From NCBI GenBank assembly GCA_903813345.2, contig CAIIXF020000006.1:40744848-40808847 (forward strand): DNA of 64,000 nucleotides. Direction: 5' to 3'. Positions within the stretch are counted from its first letter, which is position 1, and each line of letters opens with the position of its first letter. This document shows positions 47,293-58,217 of the stretch, piece by piece. The translations under genes and the position numbers were made by a program. This DNA comes from Owenia fusiformis (Eukaryota; Annelida; Polychaeta; Sabellida; Oweniidae). A model generated the notes under the pieces. That model was given only the letters and a program-made list of their open reading frames with translations, made no database searches and had not been told where the DNA came from.

Positions 47293-50200
47293 CCATTTTC
47301 AAAGGGCTATATCTTTAGTTCGAAGAATAAGTTAACCACAAAATCAAATGGTTCTGTTAGATCCATGTCTTATCTTCAATAAATGACATAAGGATGATAA
47401 TCAAGTTGATTGAATTATCTCTTAAGCTGTCCCTAATCCACCCATCCTCACCAATTTTCCCTAATTCAGATGCAATTTTCACCAAAAGTGCAGGCCTTTT
47501 TAATAATTTTTAGTGCAAAGTTGTATTGAACTTTAAGACATGATTTAAACTGTAAAGGGGAAAAGTTAATTGTAAACCTACTTTTTGATATTTTTTTCGT
47601 GATTTTTCCGTATTTTTTCTGATATTTTAAAGTGCTTTATACTAATATTATACAATTACAAAATAGAGGGCAGCTACGTGCCATAAATAATTTGTTTGTT
47701 ACAACACTCAGATAGTGACTTACTCAGCGTTATGGATTATAATCCTGTATTTAACCTTGTATTGTTTGTGTATAAAACAGTTGTGTCATTCACGTATAGC
47801 TATTTATATACTGAATAGTTCTTTGTAATTACATGTGCCTGGTTTTGGCTATTCAACCTAGATTCTTTGTTATATTAGGGCAGGCTGAAATGAATAAGTG
47901 TGAAAATAAAATGAATTACAGGGTGAGGCAAAAATGTCATCCAAAGAAATTTTATTAACTCATTCATTGAAATCATATTTAGTTAATTTTACCATGTAAA
48001 ATCTTTTTGCATTTTACCATGTTTCATGGGTCCATTCCTCAAGGTCACAATTCTATGGCCATTCTACAAATTTCAGCCTCGTCCCTTCAGGCAGACCTGC
48101 ACTGGTCGGTTGAGGTTGTAAGTTCATGGTCACAGAAATTGTTCTCCTACTTGTTGTAGGGGTTGACATTATCTCAGAGATAGCCCGTAGTCATGAGGTG
48201 AGGCTGGCATTTTGGACCATGTTTCGTTTTATAGCCATAAAATCCCGACTATTGGGGCAGGGCCAATTAAACTTAGTAAAATGAAAGAACATTAAACAAG
48301 GTTTTATTATGCGAAATAACATTTTAACAGATGCGGAATTAGTTTGGGCTACATTTTTGGCTCACTCGGTATTAGACTGCACTTTGATAGTATTTATGAT
48401 GTCATATGTTGGGTAAAAGGCGATGATTTAACCTACTTTTGATGGCAAATTCATTTTAATATGAATGAAATAGTGGCAGGTACTATTTATATTTAATGAG
48501 CCATTAAATAGTAGGTTGATCTGGCAGTTGTTAGTTGAATTCGCTATTACTACTTGTAATGGGGTTTCAAAGCCCGTGGTCACCTATGTAGTTTCTTCAT
48601 CCTAGGTCAAATCGACTCAAGAATGGTGTTATATAAGATGCAGCATTTATTGATTTCTGGAATCACAGCACCCCTAAGCGTAATCATAATTCCGTCGATT
48701 GACCTACAGCATAGGCCCAGGGAAAAGTAATAGGAAGGAAGGCATAAGTTTACTCTTTACTACTTTTACATAGACCTATGGCCTAAAGATAAGTTTGGGA
48801 TCCCTTATTAAAACCAAAACCTCTATTTCTAATTACAGCCCCTAAAAGCAACAACCCCGAACCAAGTGGCAGTCATTGAACCCAAAGGCATTTTTATGTG
48901 CCAACCTATAATGAGACCCCCTTTAGTGAATAATAACCAGGTAGTCATCTAAGGTATAACAACATGTTCAGTTTGTAATTTTATAGAAGGTCACTGAATC
49001 CTCTAATCGTTCATTCAGTCACGGATAAACTATGAGTACTGGGTTTTATGAGAAATAATAGCAGAGGGGCTTGGCCTGAGGCTATTAGTTCTCATATGAC
49101 CCATTTCGAATAGTTTATCTAACTTAAACTCCACACTGATTCTTATGAAGGGTAATTGACCCATGATCCAAGTTTAGAAAAATTCTTTTGTATTAACTAT
49201 GTGGTAAATGTGTAGAGAAGTGGGTTGGTTTGATTGGTTCAGCTTCAATGCACTGCATGTATCAGGCAAGGTACATTGAAAATTGTATTTATTTTGTGTT
49301 TACAATTCAACTATTGAGTGATTGAAAATGGTTTAATAAGAACAGCTTCGGTGCACTGCATGTGACAGTCAAGGTGTAAATATTGAGCCAAACACTGTCA
49401 ATCATATTTTGTGCCACACTGGTTTTAGATAGCTGCAGTGTCCATTCTTCAAAACAATACAACGAGAATGCACTCCTCTTTCTTACTACTGTACATTCAT
49501 ATTCTTTAAGGTGAAAACGGTCTTAAATTGACCAATTTTTCAAAAATTCAAATCTGACTTTAAATTTCACAATTGACCTTCAATGACCTTCTCAAAGTAA
49601 AGAGGGTCTAAAAGGTATTTTTCAACTTGCTTCGAATTGACCGAATTTTCAAAATCACCCACAAGTTCTCAGAAGTCAAATCTGACTTTTGAATTGACAT
49701 TTGACCTCTCAAGTTCAAAAAGTTCAAAAAGGCATTTTTCAACTTGCTTCATATAATCATTTTCTTTTCAAGATTTGACTTGAACTACATGGTGATGACA
49801 TTTTGTAATGGCAATGCCTTGTTCTACATGTTATTTCATGATTTCTTTACGAAGTATTGGCTTCGTACCTCATACCCATGTACGCGGGTGGTGATGCAGT
49901 TTTTGAAGGGTTCAATTTTTAAAGTTTTAAAAGATTATTCAATTTTAATGCTATCTGAGGTATAAATACATTCATATTATCCATAGATGTGAACTTCGTC
50001 TAGTGAAAGATAGATAGATACAGAGTCATAAAATAAAGCCAGAATTGTTAATTTTTTGTTTTTCATTGATTGTCAAAATAGCGCCATTCAAAGGACTTTT
50101 CAATAGAGAAAAATCCATTCTAAATAAGTTTTAAATATGCCAGGGTATCATTTTATTTAATCACAGCATGATTAAAGATAATTGTAGTCTCAGGAATCGT

Positions 50201-51700
50201 AAATTCACGTTTTAGTGTAGATATAGTGAACGAGCATTTCAATTAGGCAATTTTTATCGAAATAGCAAAGGTAAACAATTTTGCAATTCTGGCCTTATTT
50301 ATGACTAGAAAAATGTTGGATCTATAAGACATACACGAAGGTCTACAAGTGCATTAATGCACCTACAATTCATATGATCAGAATAATCTGAAACGTTAGA
50401 ATTGAACTCTTCAAAGAATGTATCATGCCCCAAGAACGCCGGCACGTGGGTACAAGGTATAAGGTTTTTCATACAAAGCCCGAAGTATTGACTGAGAAGT
50501 AGGAATACAGAGTGATCGAGTACGTGACAATATCATAATTACACAAGGCCATATACATATTGTCAAAGGGTAAAACACAACGCATTAAACTGTTTATTCC
50601 ATAAAAATTCCAATCAGCAAAAACAATCCAATAAAATTTGAAATGAACAAAAAATGCAACAAATGTTTGGCCAAACCATTGGAGAAAATTATTATTTGCA
50701 TGAACTCTGTATACAGTGGTACCTGTATCAATACCTACTACATATAACACTATTCGAAAGATCATTTACAGCAAACTCCTTTACATAAGGCACTTTCGAA
50801 ACCCCCAATATGGTTGATGATAAAGAAAGATACACATGGGAAGAGTTAATTCAAATAAGATGGTATTGAATCATGTTTGTTGAAACATCGCAAATGTGTA
50901 ATATTTAAAATATTCATTTACACTATACAATTCAAATATATAAACAAGTATTTCCTCTTATGTGTTTTACTTGGTGTTAAACATATTTATGTTTTACTGT
51001 ACATACTTTATACGACCCAGTCATGTTGACATATCCATGCTCATTTCTATAATACGCAATTATGCAACAATGAATACACAGATTATCTAGCACTCACCCA
51101 TGTAGAATATATCATGCCATCTATGGAACATATATAACTCTATCTATAAACATGATTGCATAAAATAGGGTACATCTAAATGTCGCTCTAAGTGACATCT
51201 TTTCATACACTTCACACTAAGGTCATGGACTATGAGGTAAAAATGACAAATGGATTATCAGATAATGCTTATCTCGTTTAGATCATTTTTTTCTTTTTGG
51301 AAATCAATCATGTGACATAGCTCAATGTTTTCGTGCATTAATCTCATTAAAAAATTGCTACTTTTAGGTAAAAAATTCGGCCTAAAAAAGTTATTGTTTT
51401 TGGATTATCCTAATCCCAAAGTAATCAAGTTTTCCTTTTTAGAGGTAGATCATTCCTTACAATAAATTATAATTTTGCCATAAAAGCTGAAATAAAATGC
51501 TGCATTTTTGGTGAAAATTGCGTCCGAATTAGGGAAAATTGGTGAAGATGGTTGGATTAGGAACAGCTTAAGAGATAATCCATTCAACTTGATTATTATC
51601 CTACTGTCATTTATTGAATTCAAGACATGGATCTAACAGAACCATTTGTTTTTGTGGTTAAAGTATTCTTAGAATTAAAGATATAGCCCTTTGAAAATGA
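47293..51700. mobile_element. 4.4-kb non-coding element with long inverted ends, 4-bp duplication CAAG
   Basis: CATTTTCAAAGGGCTATATC near 47294 is mirrored at 51680-51699, and inverted similarity continues ~350 bp inward (47400-47640 versus 51370-51600, e.g. CCCTAATTCnGATGCAATTTT). CAAG flanks both sides (47289-47292, 51701-51704), and removal makes the Penelope 3' end continuous to its 27-bp repeat. The interior has no protein remnant. It holds a stray mariner-type end (ACAGGGTGAGGCAAAAATG at 47920) and A/T-rich repeats such as the related blocks at 49590-49650 and 49720-49750. Confidence 0.7.
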
Positions 51701-51813
51701 CAAGTGACCATTGAACAATTCTGTCCGGGCTACTAATAAGATACATAAGACTACAAATAATGCATCAATGGTTTACTATATGTAATTCAAAGTATATCTA
51801 TAATTTCAACCAG

Positions 51814-51904
51814 GATATTCATAAGGAGCTAGAGAGGAAAGTGGCAAAGTTTCACGATAGAGAAGATGCAATACTCTATTCAAGCTGTTACGATGCAAAT
51901 ACAG
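51814..51904 (+). CDS. GCAT: GCAT exon: DIHKELE…YSSCYDANTG
   Basis: TTTCAACCAG| to |GTAATG, 91 bp, phase 0 to 1. Encodes DIHKELERKVAKFHDREDAI, then LYSSCYDANTG. It follows the 38398 exon directly in the family alignment (…GTQ / IHK-LE…). S-x-C-Y-D-A-N is the PLP phosphate-side loop of GCAT. Branch and pyrimidine tract are short but adequate. Confidence 0.95.
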
Positions 51905-52361
51905 GTAATGAACCAAGAAAACAAGTTACTACAAATCAGACACAGCTATCCCAGCTTAACATAGGTAGTACAATTAGCGGAGCTTTGAATTTGTCTTAAT
52001 ACTGTATTAAGGAGTTTCATATTTCAATCTTACAAGGGTCAATAAAAGTACCTGTTAATACTGGATATGTTTCTATCTTGCTGACTCGATTACATCTCTC
52101 TCTAGTTAGAGGGAACATGTTTATTAAACTAAGAAATATGTTTATCAAAGGAAATCCTACAAAGAAAACAATAATTTCCATTTGGTATTCAAATTAAATA
52201 TCTATAGTGATTTGGCGCTAATACAGGAATATTGTGCGAAAAAGAGAATTGATTAAAGTCGAAAAAAGGGAGAAATTCTGACAATTGAAATCCCCATTTT
52301 GGCAAACATTACTCACTCATCCTGACGGCCACGCTGTTTCATAAAATATGCATGCGAATCT

Positions 52362-53590
52362 TGTCTTGAATGCACACCACAATTATTTTGCCATAGCCTG
52401 TAACGTTAACGTACAATGTTCTCAAAAAAAAAAACAGATCGAATTTACGCTAAAACACCACCCTTACATCAAAGCACATGCCCGTAGCCAGCTTTTTGTA
52501 AGGGGGGGGGGGGCTCGGATCCCCCCGAAACCCCCCGAAAAAAATTCCCCATGCTAAACCAAGCCCCTTTGTATTGTAAAGGACAGTGGTGGATCCGGAA
52601 GCTAACAAGGGGGACCCATACTTCAAGTTAGGAAAAAATATCCGCACTTGCGTGGAAAAACCTTTAAGGGCCCTAAAACCAAAATTTAGAAAATCCATGG
52701 CACGTTTTTTGACCTAACATTGAAAAAAATAAGGCCCAAAAAGGTCAAGTAATGACCAAAAAGCCCGCTGAAGAGGCCCTACAATATTTTTGGGCCAACA
52801 TGTTTTTCTTGGCCAATCCTAGGGCAGCGAAGAAAAAAATTTAGGGCCCTAAAACCAAAATTCTGAAAATTCATAGCCCGTTTTTGAAAATTTGGCCTGA
52901 AATTGAAAAACAAGGCCCAAAAAGGTCAAGGAATGTCTTGAATGCACACCACAATTATTTTGCCATAGCCTGTAACGTCTCAAAAAAAACCAGATCGAAT
53001 TTACGCTAAAACACCACCCTTACATCAAAGCACATGCCCGTAGCCAGCTTTTTGTAAGGGGGGGGGGGGGGCTCGGAGCCCCCCGCAACCAGCTAATAAT
53101 CCAAGATATCACCTTCTGAAATTGTTTGCGATAACCCACGTGCTCCTTTATGGCCCGTTTTTTGAAGATTTGGCCTAAAATTGAAAAAATAAGGCCCAAA
53201 AAGGTCAAGTAAAAAGGTCAAGTAAAGGCCAACTAAAGAGGCCCTACAATATTTTTGGGCCCATCAAGGGGGGAGGCCCCATGCCCCCTCCTAGAACCGC
53301 AAGAAGGCTATGTTTAACAAAACACAAAGGACGATACTAAAAAAATAGAGGGAAAGGGGCATAAATATGTCCGCGAAAAAAATTGGGCCAAATTTTGAAA
53401 AAATAATGCCCAAATTCGAAAAACAATGCAAAGTAATGCCAGCTTTTTAATCTTAATTGGCCAGTGAATGTGGGGAAGAGCAAGTTTTTCTTCAAGGAAG
53501 CAAAAAGGTAGATCCACATTTTTTTAGGAGATATCAGGGGGGGGGGGCTCGGACGAGCCCCCAGAGCCCCCCTGGCTACGGGCCTGAAGC
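52362..53590. repeat. G-run dispersed repeat with a ~150-bp direct duplication
   Basis: GTCTTGAATGCACACCACAA and the following ~150 bp through GCCCGTAGCCAGCTTTTTG and a long G-run occur at 52362-52516 and again at 52933-53087. Between and after are GGCCCAAAAAGGTCAAG and GAGGCCCTACAATATTTTTG copies. The block ends with CCCCCTGGCTACGGGCC at ~53570, the inverse of GGCCCGTAGCCAG, so it looks like a TIR-bounded repeat of the GTAGCCAGGGGG type common in marine invertebrate genomes. Confidence 0.75.
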
Positions 53591-53769
53591 ACAATGTCTT
53601 ATATACCCACCAGCAGAGAAAAATAATTAAAATCGGCGCATTTTCTTGTCATGGTTTTATCCCCTCCCCCATGAAGAGCTCAATAGTCAGTGGCTGTGCA
53701 GATATTTCCAAATTAAAACGCATTGACCAACTCTAGTACAAGGCAGCTCTGATCTGCAGTGAAACTATA

Positions 53770-54560
53770 CATAGGTCATCCTCTGACAAGGTGCTCAAAA
53801 TTCTAAATTTGCCAAAATTAGAGATGAGGAGGAAATTTCAGAGACAAACTCCTTTGTTTAAGATCCAAAATCAGAAAGTTCCTTCATATGTTCAAAACAT
53901 ATTTGATAGATATAAGAGACAACAGCCTCCCCTCTATTTGAGAAATCCAACTGAATTTGTCCTGCCCGCTGAAAGATCTGTAATATTAAAGAAAATGTGT
54001 ATTTTCACAGCAACCTCAGAATGGAATAAATTACCCCAGCAACTACAAGAGTTTGACAACATGAATATTTTCAAATCAAAATTGACACTTCTCATTTATC
54101 CTGAACCTATCTTATCATCTATCTTTTTGAATTTACCTAGATCCGAGGAAATCAGCCCCAATAGGACTAGAGTTGACCTAGTTTTCAATCGCATTTCCAT
54201 GCCCACAATTTTACTCGGGCTGATACTCCAAAATGTAAGCGTGGTTTCAAGAATGAATCATCCAAACATGCCATCAGAAATTGATCAGAACCTATTCCTT
54301 TTTGGCAGCTTAAAATTTAGCCTCGCTACAAACTTAACTGTCCTTGAAACTAGTGCCTCTTTTCTCAAGAAATGTGAAAGTGTCTTAATATTAGCCGCAA
54401 ATCTATGTACTACTTAATTCACTACTTTGCTTACAAAAGGGATTGTTCTTTTTAAATAAATGTTTGTCTACTCACCCTGCGACTTATAATCTACTAAAAA
54501 AGTCGCTTTTTGGAAATTTTCTTGTAATATATTACTGTATTGAATAAAACATGATAAATA
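53770..54560 (+). pseudogene. Non-LTR retrotransposon ORF2 C-terminal remnant
   Basis: The open stretch 53791-54417 reads RRKFQRQTPLFKIQNQKVPS, then EWNKLPQQLQEFDNMNIFKS. This matches the common post-RT region (RR-x-LF-K-x-x-x-G-x-x-P, then WN-LP-x-x-x-R...F-K). Farther on, the sense switches frame: the +1-type reading gives TPKCKRGFKNESSKHA, the usual Cys-rich end, so at least one frameshift lies near 54180-54230. The 3' end is an AATAAA-rich tail at 54540. It is a relic, not a host gene. Confidence 0.7.
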
Positions 54561-54670
54561 AAAAAAGTCAGTGACCAAATAACTCAAAATTAAGCTTTGT
54601 ATAAATGCTGATTGGGGTAAATGTCCCCAATTGCATTACATAATTACATTTATATATCGATATCTTTATG

Positions 54671-54973
54671 ATTTTGTGGCAGGCTGCACCGCACAAAATT
54701 ATATTATGTATCCTTTCTTAATTTGGGCTGATTTTGGTATAGCAGGCTGCACCGTATACCAAACCAGTGCATTACATAATACTACGTGTGTGCATAATTT
54801 TCTTATAATTTTGTGACAGGCTGCACCGCACAAAATTATGTTCTGTATTCATTGTTAACTTGCGATGTTTGGTATAGCAGGCTGCACCGTATACCGACTC
54901 GTATCTCATGCATTACAATGACATACTCGTTTCTTTTGACGAAATGCTGAGGCAGGTCGCTCCGCTCAGCATT
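54671..54973. repeat. Series of stem-loops with one conserved loop and different stems
   Basis: Loop GCAGGCTGCACCG (or ACAGG…) recurs at 54679-54691, 54742-54754, 54816-54828 and 54877-54889. The flanks pair perfectly but differ: ATTTTGTG/CACAAAAT, TTTGGTATA/TATACCAAA, ATAATTTTGTG/CACAAAATTAT, GGTATA/TATACC. A fifth (AATGCTGA/TCAGCATT, 54943-54973) has a related loop, GGCAGGTCGCTCCGC. Units lie ~60-75 bp apart. A sixth stem (AGCCTATTC/GAATAGGCT, 55022-55045) has an unrelated loop. Confidence 0.9.
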
Positions 54974-55147
54974 GTGTCAAGATTGCTTTATAGATGGCAG
55001 TTTTACCATTCTGTTATTGGAAGCCTATTCTTACACGAATAGGCTCATAGCATATGAGAATCGATAAGTTGCCAAATGTTATTTCATGTATTTTATGTAT
55101 AGTATAATGTAATTAAGTAATTGTATAACCAAAATATATTCTTATTA

Positions 55148-56210
55148 CAAGGGATGATCAACAACTAACGCAAATAGAGCACTATCTCAGAAACTAGTTA
55201 GAGAACACTAAACTTGGTACATAGTATCACCAAACATTCATCAATATTTCCAAATAATTACAGGCACAAACATTGATATATGTCAAAGTTACAGTTACCA
55301 TAGTAATCCGTGGTATGGGTACATGAAGCAGGTCTTAAATATTAAGTAGCATAAGGATTTAGCATACGGCAACCATGTGATGGGCACCTGAAGCAACTCA
55401 AAGATATGATGTCACAATTTTTTAATAATCATTTTTCATGCTTATAACTAATGCATGCTCAGTTCATGTTAAATAGTGAGAGTTGTATCAATCATAACCA
55501 GCTGCTCTACTTTTTTAATCATCTCGGCCGAGCATGTTGTTTTTGGAGCACCTGAACGTGAAGCGTCTTGGGCAAATCTTCTTGGCTTTTCAGAAATTGT
55601 TCTGTACTGTACCATCCGTAGACATTGCTCAGTCCATTTTTATCATGTTATGACTTCTTTAGCACCTCATAAGTTTTTTTGCAGTGATATTTCATCCTAA
55701 ACACAGCATTATATCAGTTCTGTGTCTTCTAATGGAGATCGGACGTTTTCAATACAACCATTTTTCAGTATAGTTTACTTGACTTTGATTTCCTCCATGC
55801 CTGTGTCTTCTGTCATCCTATCGTTGGGTATCGAGATGTATAATGAAAAACCTAATCTTGGGTAGGCATAATGACATCACAATTAAAAGTAGACCACATC
55901 AATTAACAAAAGCTTTTCAGAATTGATTTACACCCAAATAACATCAAATCTGTATGACTTAACAGTGTCTTCCAAACTCATTTTGGACAGATGTTCAATA
56001 CCTAATTGTTATGAATCCCGACCTGCTTCAGGTGCTCATACCACGGGTTGCTATGGCAACCGTAACTCCGACATTAAGTAATATTTGTGCCTCGGAGTTT
56101 GTGGAAATAATAATGAATGTTTGGTGATACGATGTATCAAATTTGGTGTTCTAATTCCAAATATTTTCTGAGATAGGGCTCTATTTGCGTTATTTGTTGA
56201 TCGCCCCTTG
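55148..56210 (-). mobile_element. Mariner-like element with helix-turn-helix remnant
   Basis: Ends CAAGGGATGATCAACAACTA and inverse of CAAGGGGCGATCAACAAATA, TA at 55146-55147 and 56211-56212. Internal inverted similarity (e.g. GTGGTATGGGTAC near 55312 versus its inverse at ~56035). On the minus strand near 55480-55600 a worn mariner N-terminal segment is readable: SGAPKTTCSAEMIKKVEQL, comparable to the SGRPxT...I..V..LV linker. No catalytic core. Confidence 0.85.
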
Positions 56211-56304
56211 TATATCATATTGTAATAAAACGTGTATTGTCATTTTCATAAAATAAATGCACAGTTTTTCTGCAGTGAGAACGAAATAGGGTTTTTCCTT
56301 GTAG

Positions 56305-56433
56305 GATTCTTTGAGGTCTTGCTGAATGATCAAGATGCTGTCATCTCAGATGCACTGAACCACGCCTCAATTATAGATGGCATTAGGTTATGTAAGTCCA
56401 AGAAATATAGATACGCACATGGAAACATGATAG
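56305..56433 (+). CDS. GCAT: GCAT exon: [20 protein letters not shown]
   Basis: TTTTTCCTTGTAG| to |GTAAGT, phase 1 to 1. Encodes [20 protein letters not shown], then [22 protein letters not shown][10 protein letters not shown] contains the His that stacks on the PLP ring in this family. Vertebrate enzymes have Glu where this has Ala (D-E/A-L-N-H); I regard that as tolerated. The next exons, including the PLP lysine, were not found up to 64000. Confidence 0.95.
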
Positions 56434-56454
56434 GTAAGTGACCGGTGAATTGTA

Positions 56455-56525
56455 TAACCATGCCTCAGTTGTAGGTGGTATTAGGTTATGTAAGGCCACG
56501 TGGAAACATGGACGGTAAGTGACCA
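56455..56525 (+). pseudogene. Partial tandem copy of the preceding GCAT exon end and donor
   Basis: ATGCCTCAGTTGTAGGTGGT, then ATTAGGTTATGTAAGGCCACGTGGAAACATGG and GGTAAGTGACCAGTG repeat the last ~80 bp of the exon and its intron start with a deletion of ~15 bp. The frame carries TAG, so the copy is non-functional. It still has a good donor, GGTAAGTG. Confidence 0.85.
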
Positions 56526-56839
56526 GTGTATATCTTGACGGCTTCAGGCGGAATTTTTGAAGAAGTTGACACTGAACTCACATTTTTTCACTTTGCACCT
56601 TTTGAGGTGGATCCCGGCTATGGCATTAATGATTGAGAATATGGGATCAAAACAAGCCATAGTTTTCTCCTGATGACCATTGTGAATTATTGTATTTCAT
56701 GGAATGGCTGTTGTCCCATTGAAATGCCAATGGACTTTTTGTCTGTCCCTTATCATTTTAGACCGAATTTTGTATGGATACTTGTATCTACAACTATTTT
56801 TGATGTTATAAGTATTGGACAGGTTCGGTTTAGACGGTT

Positions 56840-57490
56840 ATATTTGAATTTAAAACAGCCATAACTTGCTCAATATTGACTTCTTCGTGTCCAATTTGAA
56901 ATCTATGATTCCCCCGAATGATTTGAAGAAGCCCAATTTTTTACAGATTTTTAAACGAACCAAAATTCTTTAAATGCGCCTTTCTTTTCTTTTCTCTCGA
57001 GAAGGACGTTCTCATTTTCGCAATAACTTTTCTTTGGTACTTCCAACATATAAAATATATTTTTCTACATCAAGGTATGATGCAAATGACATGCAATTCA
57101 CATCTCATGAGTTTCACTGACGCACGTTTGATTTTATAAACAAATCCAAACTTGGTTACAAAGATTTTTCCAATGCTTGCAGTGGGAAGAATTGCTAACA
57201 ATTTTGCACCAAACCGGTCCATCTTCCCGCTGCAAGCAGGGGAAAAATCTTTGTCAACAAGTTTGGAATTTTTTATAAAATCAAACGTGCGTCATGCACG
57301 TTACACGTCATTTGCATCATACCTTGGTGTAGAAAAATATATTATATATGTTGGAAGTACCACAGAGAAAATATATTACTAAATATTAAGTATTAAATTC
57401 AAATAAAACCATTAAACCGAACCGGTCCAGCTTTTGCACCAAACCGGTCCATTTTCGTTAGCTGCGTATATTAAGGGTGGGAATGTCCCT
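56840..57490. repeat. Diverged relative of the 16072-16523 palindrome
   Basis: CATAACTTGCTCAATATTGACTTCTTCGTGTCC and CATCAAGGTATGATGCAAATGACATGCA match the 16.1-16.5 kb palindrome. The centre here holds an extra inverted pair, GACGCACGTTTGATTTTAT and its inverse near 57283, around ATTTTGCACCAAACCGGTCC. Confidence 0.8.
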
Positions 57491-58217
57491 TTATGTTCTG
57501 GTCTTGGACTGATATTGGTTCTTGAATAGTGGGGAAAGGATATTCGACATTGTTTTTCCACGTTAGATCATGGTCCTGTGATATATGGGGGTTATTTTTC
57601 TTAAAACTGGTATACACTCGGTATACACTTAGAGTTTACTTTTCTTGCTAGGTAACATTACAACTTTTGGTCCTTTCTCTTGGCACATTTGCTAAGATAT
57701 TTGCGCACTAAAACATAATTTGATAATCCAAACGAACGAAGTTTTGTGGGGACACAGTGGAGCCCTTAGTCCGCCTGTTTGTCAGGAAGATAACTTAAAT
57801 AGTGGTGGACGGATTTTCTTCATATTTGGTGGCAAGATGTACCCAGACTGGTGAATAGTTTTACTCAAAAACAATTTCAAGATGGTCGTTTTATCGTTTT
57901 AAGAGAGTTTTTTTGAGGAAAATTTTTCAATAAAAACCATAGTGATAAATATTGTTATTTGAGAGTTTGACTTTCACATATCGCTTTTCAGATTTTGACC
58001 TCGTAGAATTCAAAATTGTCGCCAATTTTGGGATTTTGCAAAACATTTCTGATTTCCTAAAGTATGGCAATATTATATTCAAATTGAAGGAAGTTTAGAG
58101 TAGAGTAGAGTAGTATGATATTGTTTTTCTGATTCGTGCCTCAGAAAATTCAAAATGGCTGCCTATAAACATTACCACATAACTGCCAAAGATCTCTACA
58201 ATTAGCTCCACTCTGTA
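57491..58217. other. No gene recognised; dispersed-repeat-like DNA
   Basis: Contains AAACGAACGAAGTTTTGTGGGG and GATTTTCTTCATATTTGG, phrases like those in the 17610 and 58845 repeats, so probably a related diverged repeat. No exon seen. Confidence 0.45.

Larger units (their letters stand above)
38969..51731 (+). mobile_element. Penelope-like element with N-terminal GIY-YIG, broken by three insertions
   Basis: A 27-bp perfect inverted repeat (AGCCCGGACAGAATTGTTCA…) bounds the unit at 38969-38995 and 51705-51731. Between them, in + orientation, are a GIY-YIG endonuclease domain, a linker and a Penelope-type reverse transcriptase. The pieces are 38969-39946, 40471-40679, 45687-47292 and 51705-51731, about 2.8 kb once insertions at 39947, 40680 and 47293 are discounted. 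Endonuclease before RT is the permuted order known from Hydra/Naiad-type Penelope-like elements; classical ones carry it at the C-terminus. Frameshifts and stops make it inactive. Whether the 27-bp repeats belong to the element is inferred. Confidence 0.75.

Noticed and set aside
47919-47960. Another complete mariner-like element starting at ACAGGGTGAGGCAAAAATG
   Set aside because: No matching inverse end was found within the window, so only a single terminus is supported.
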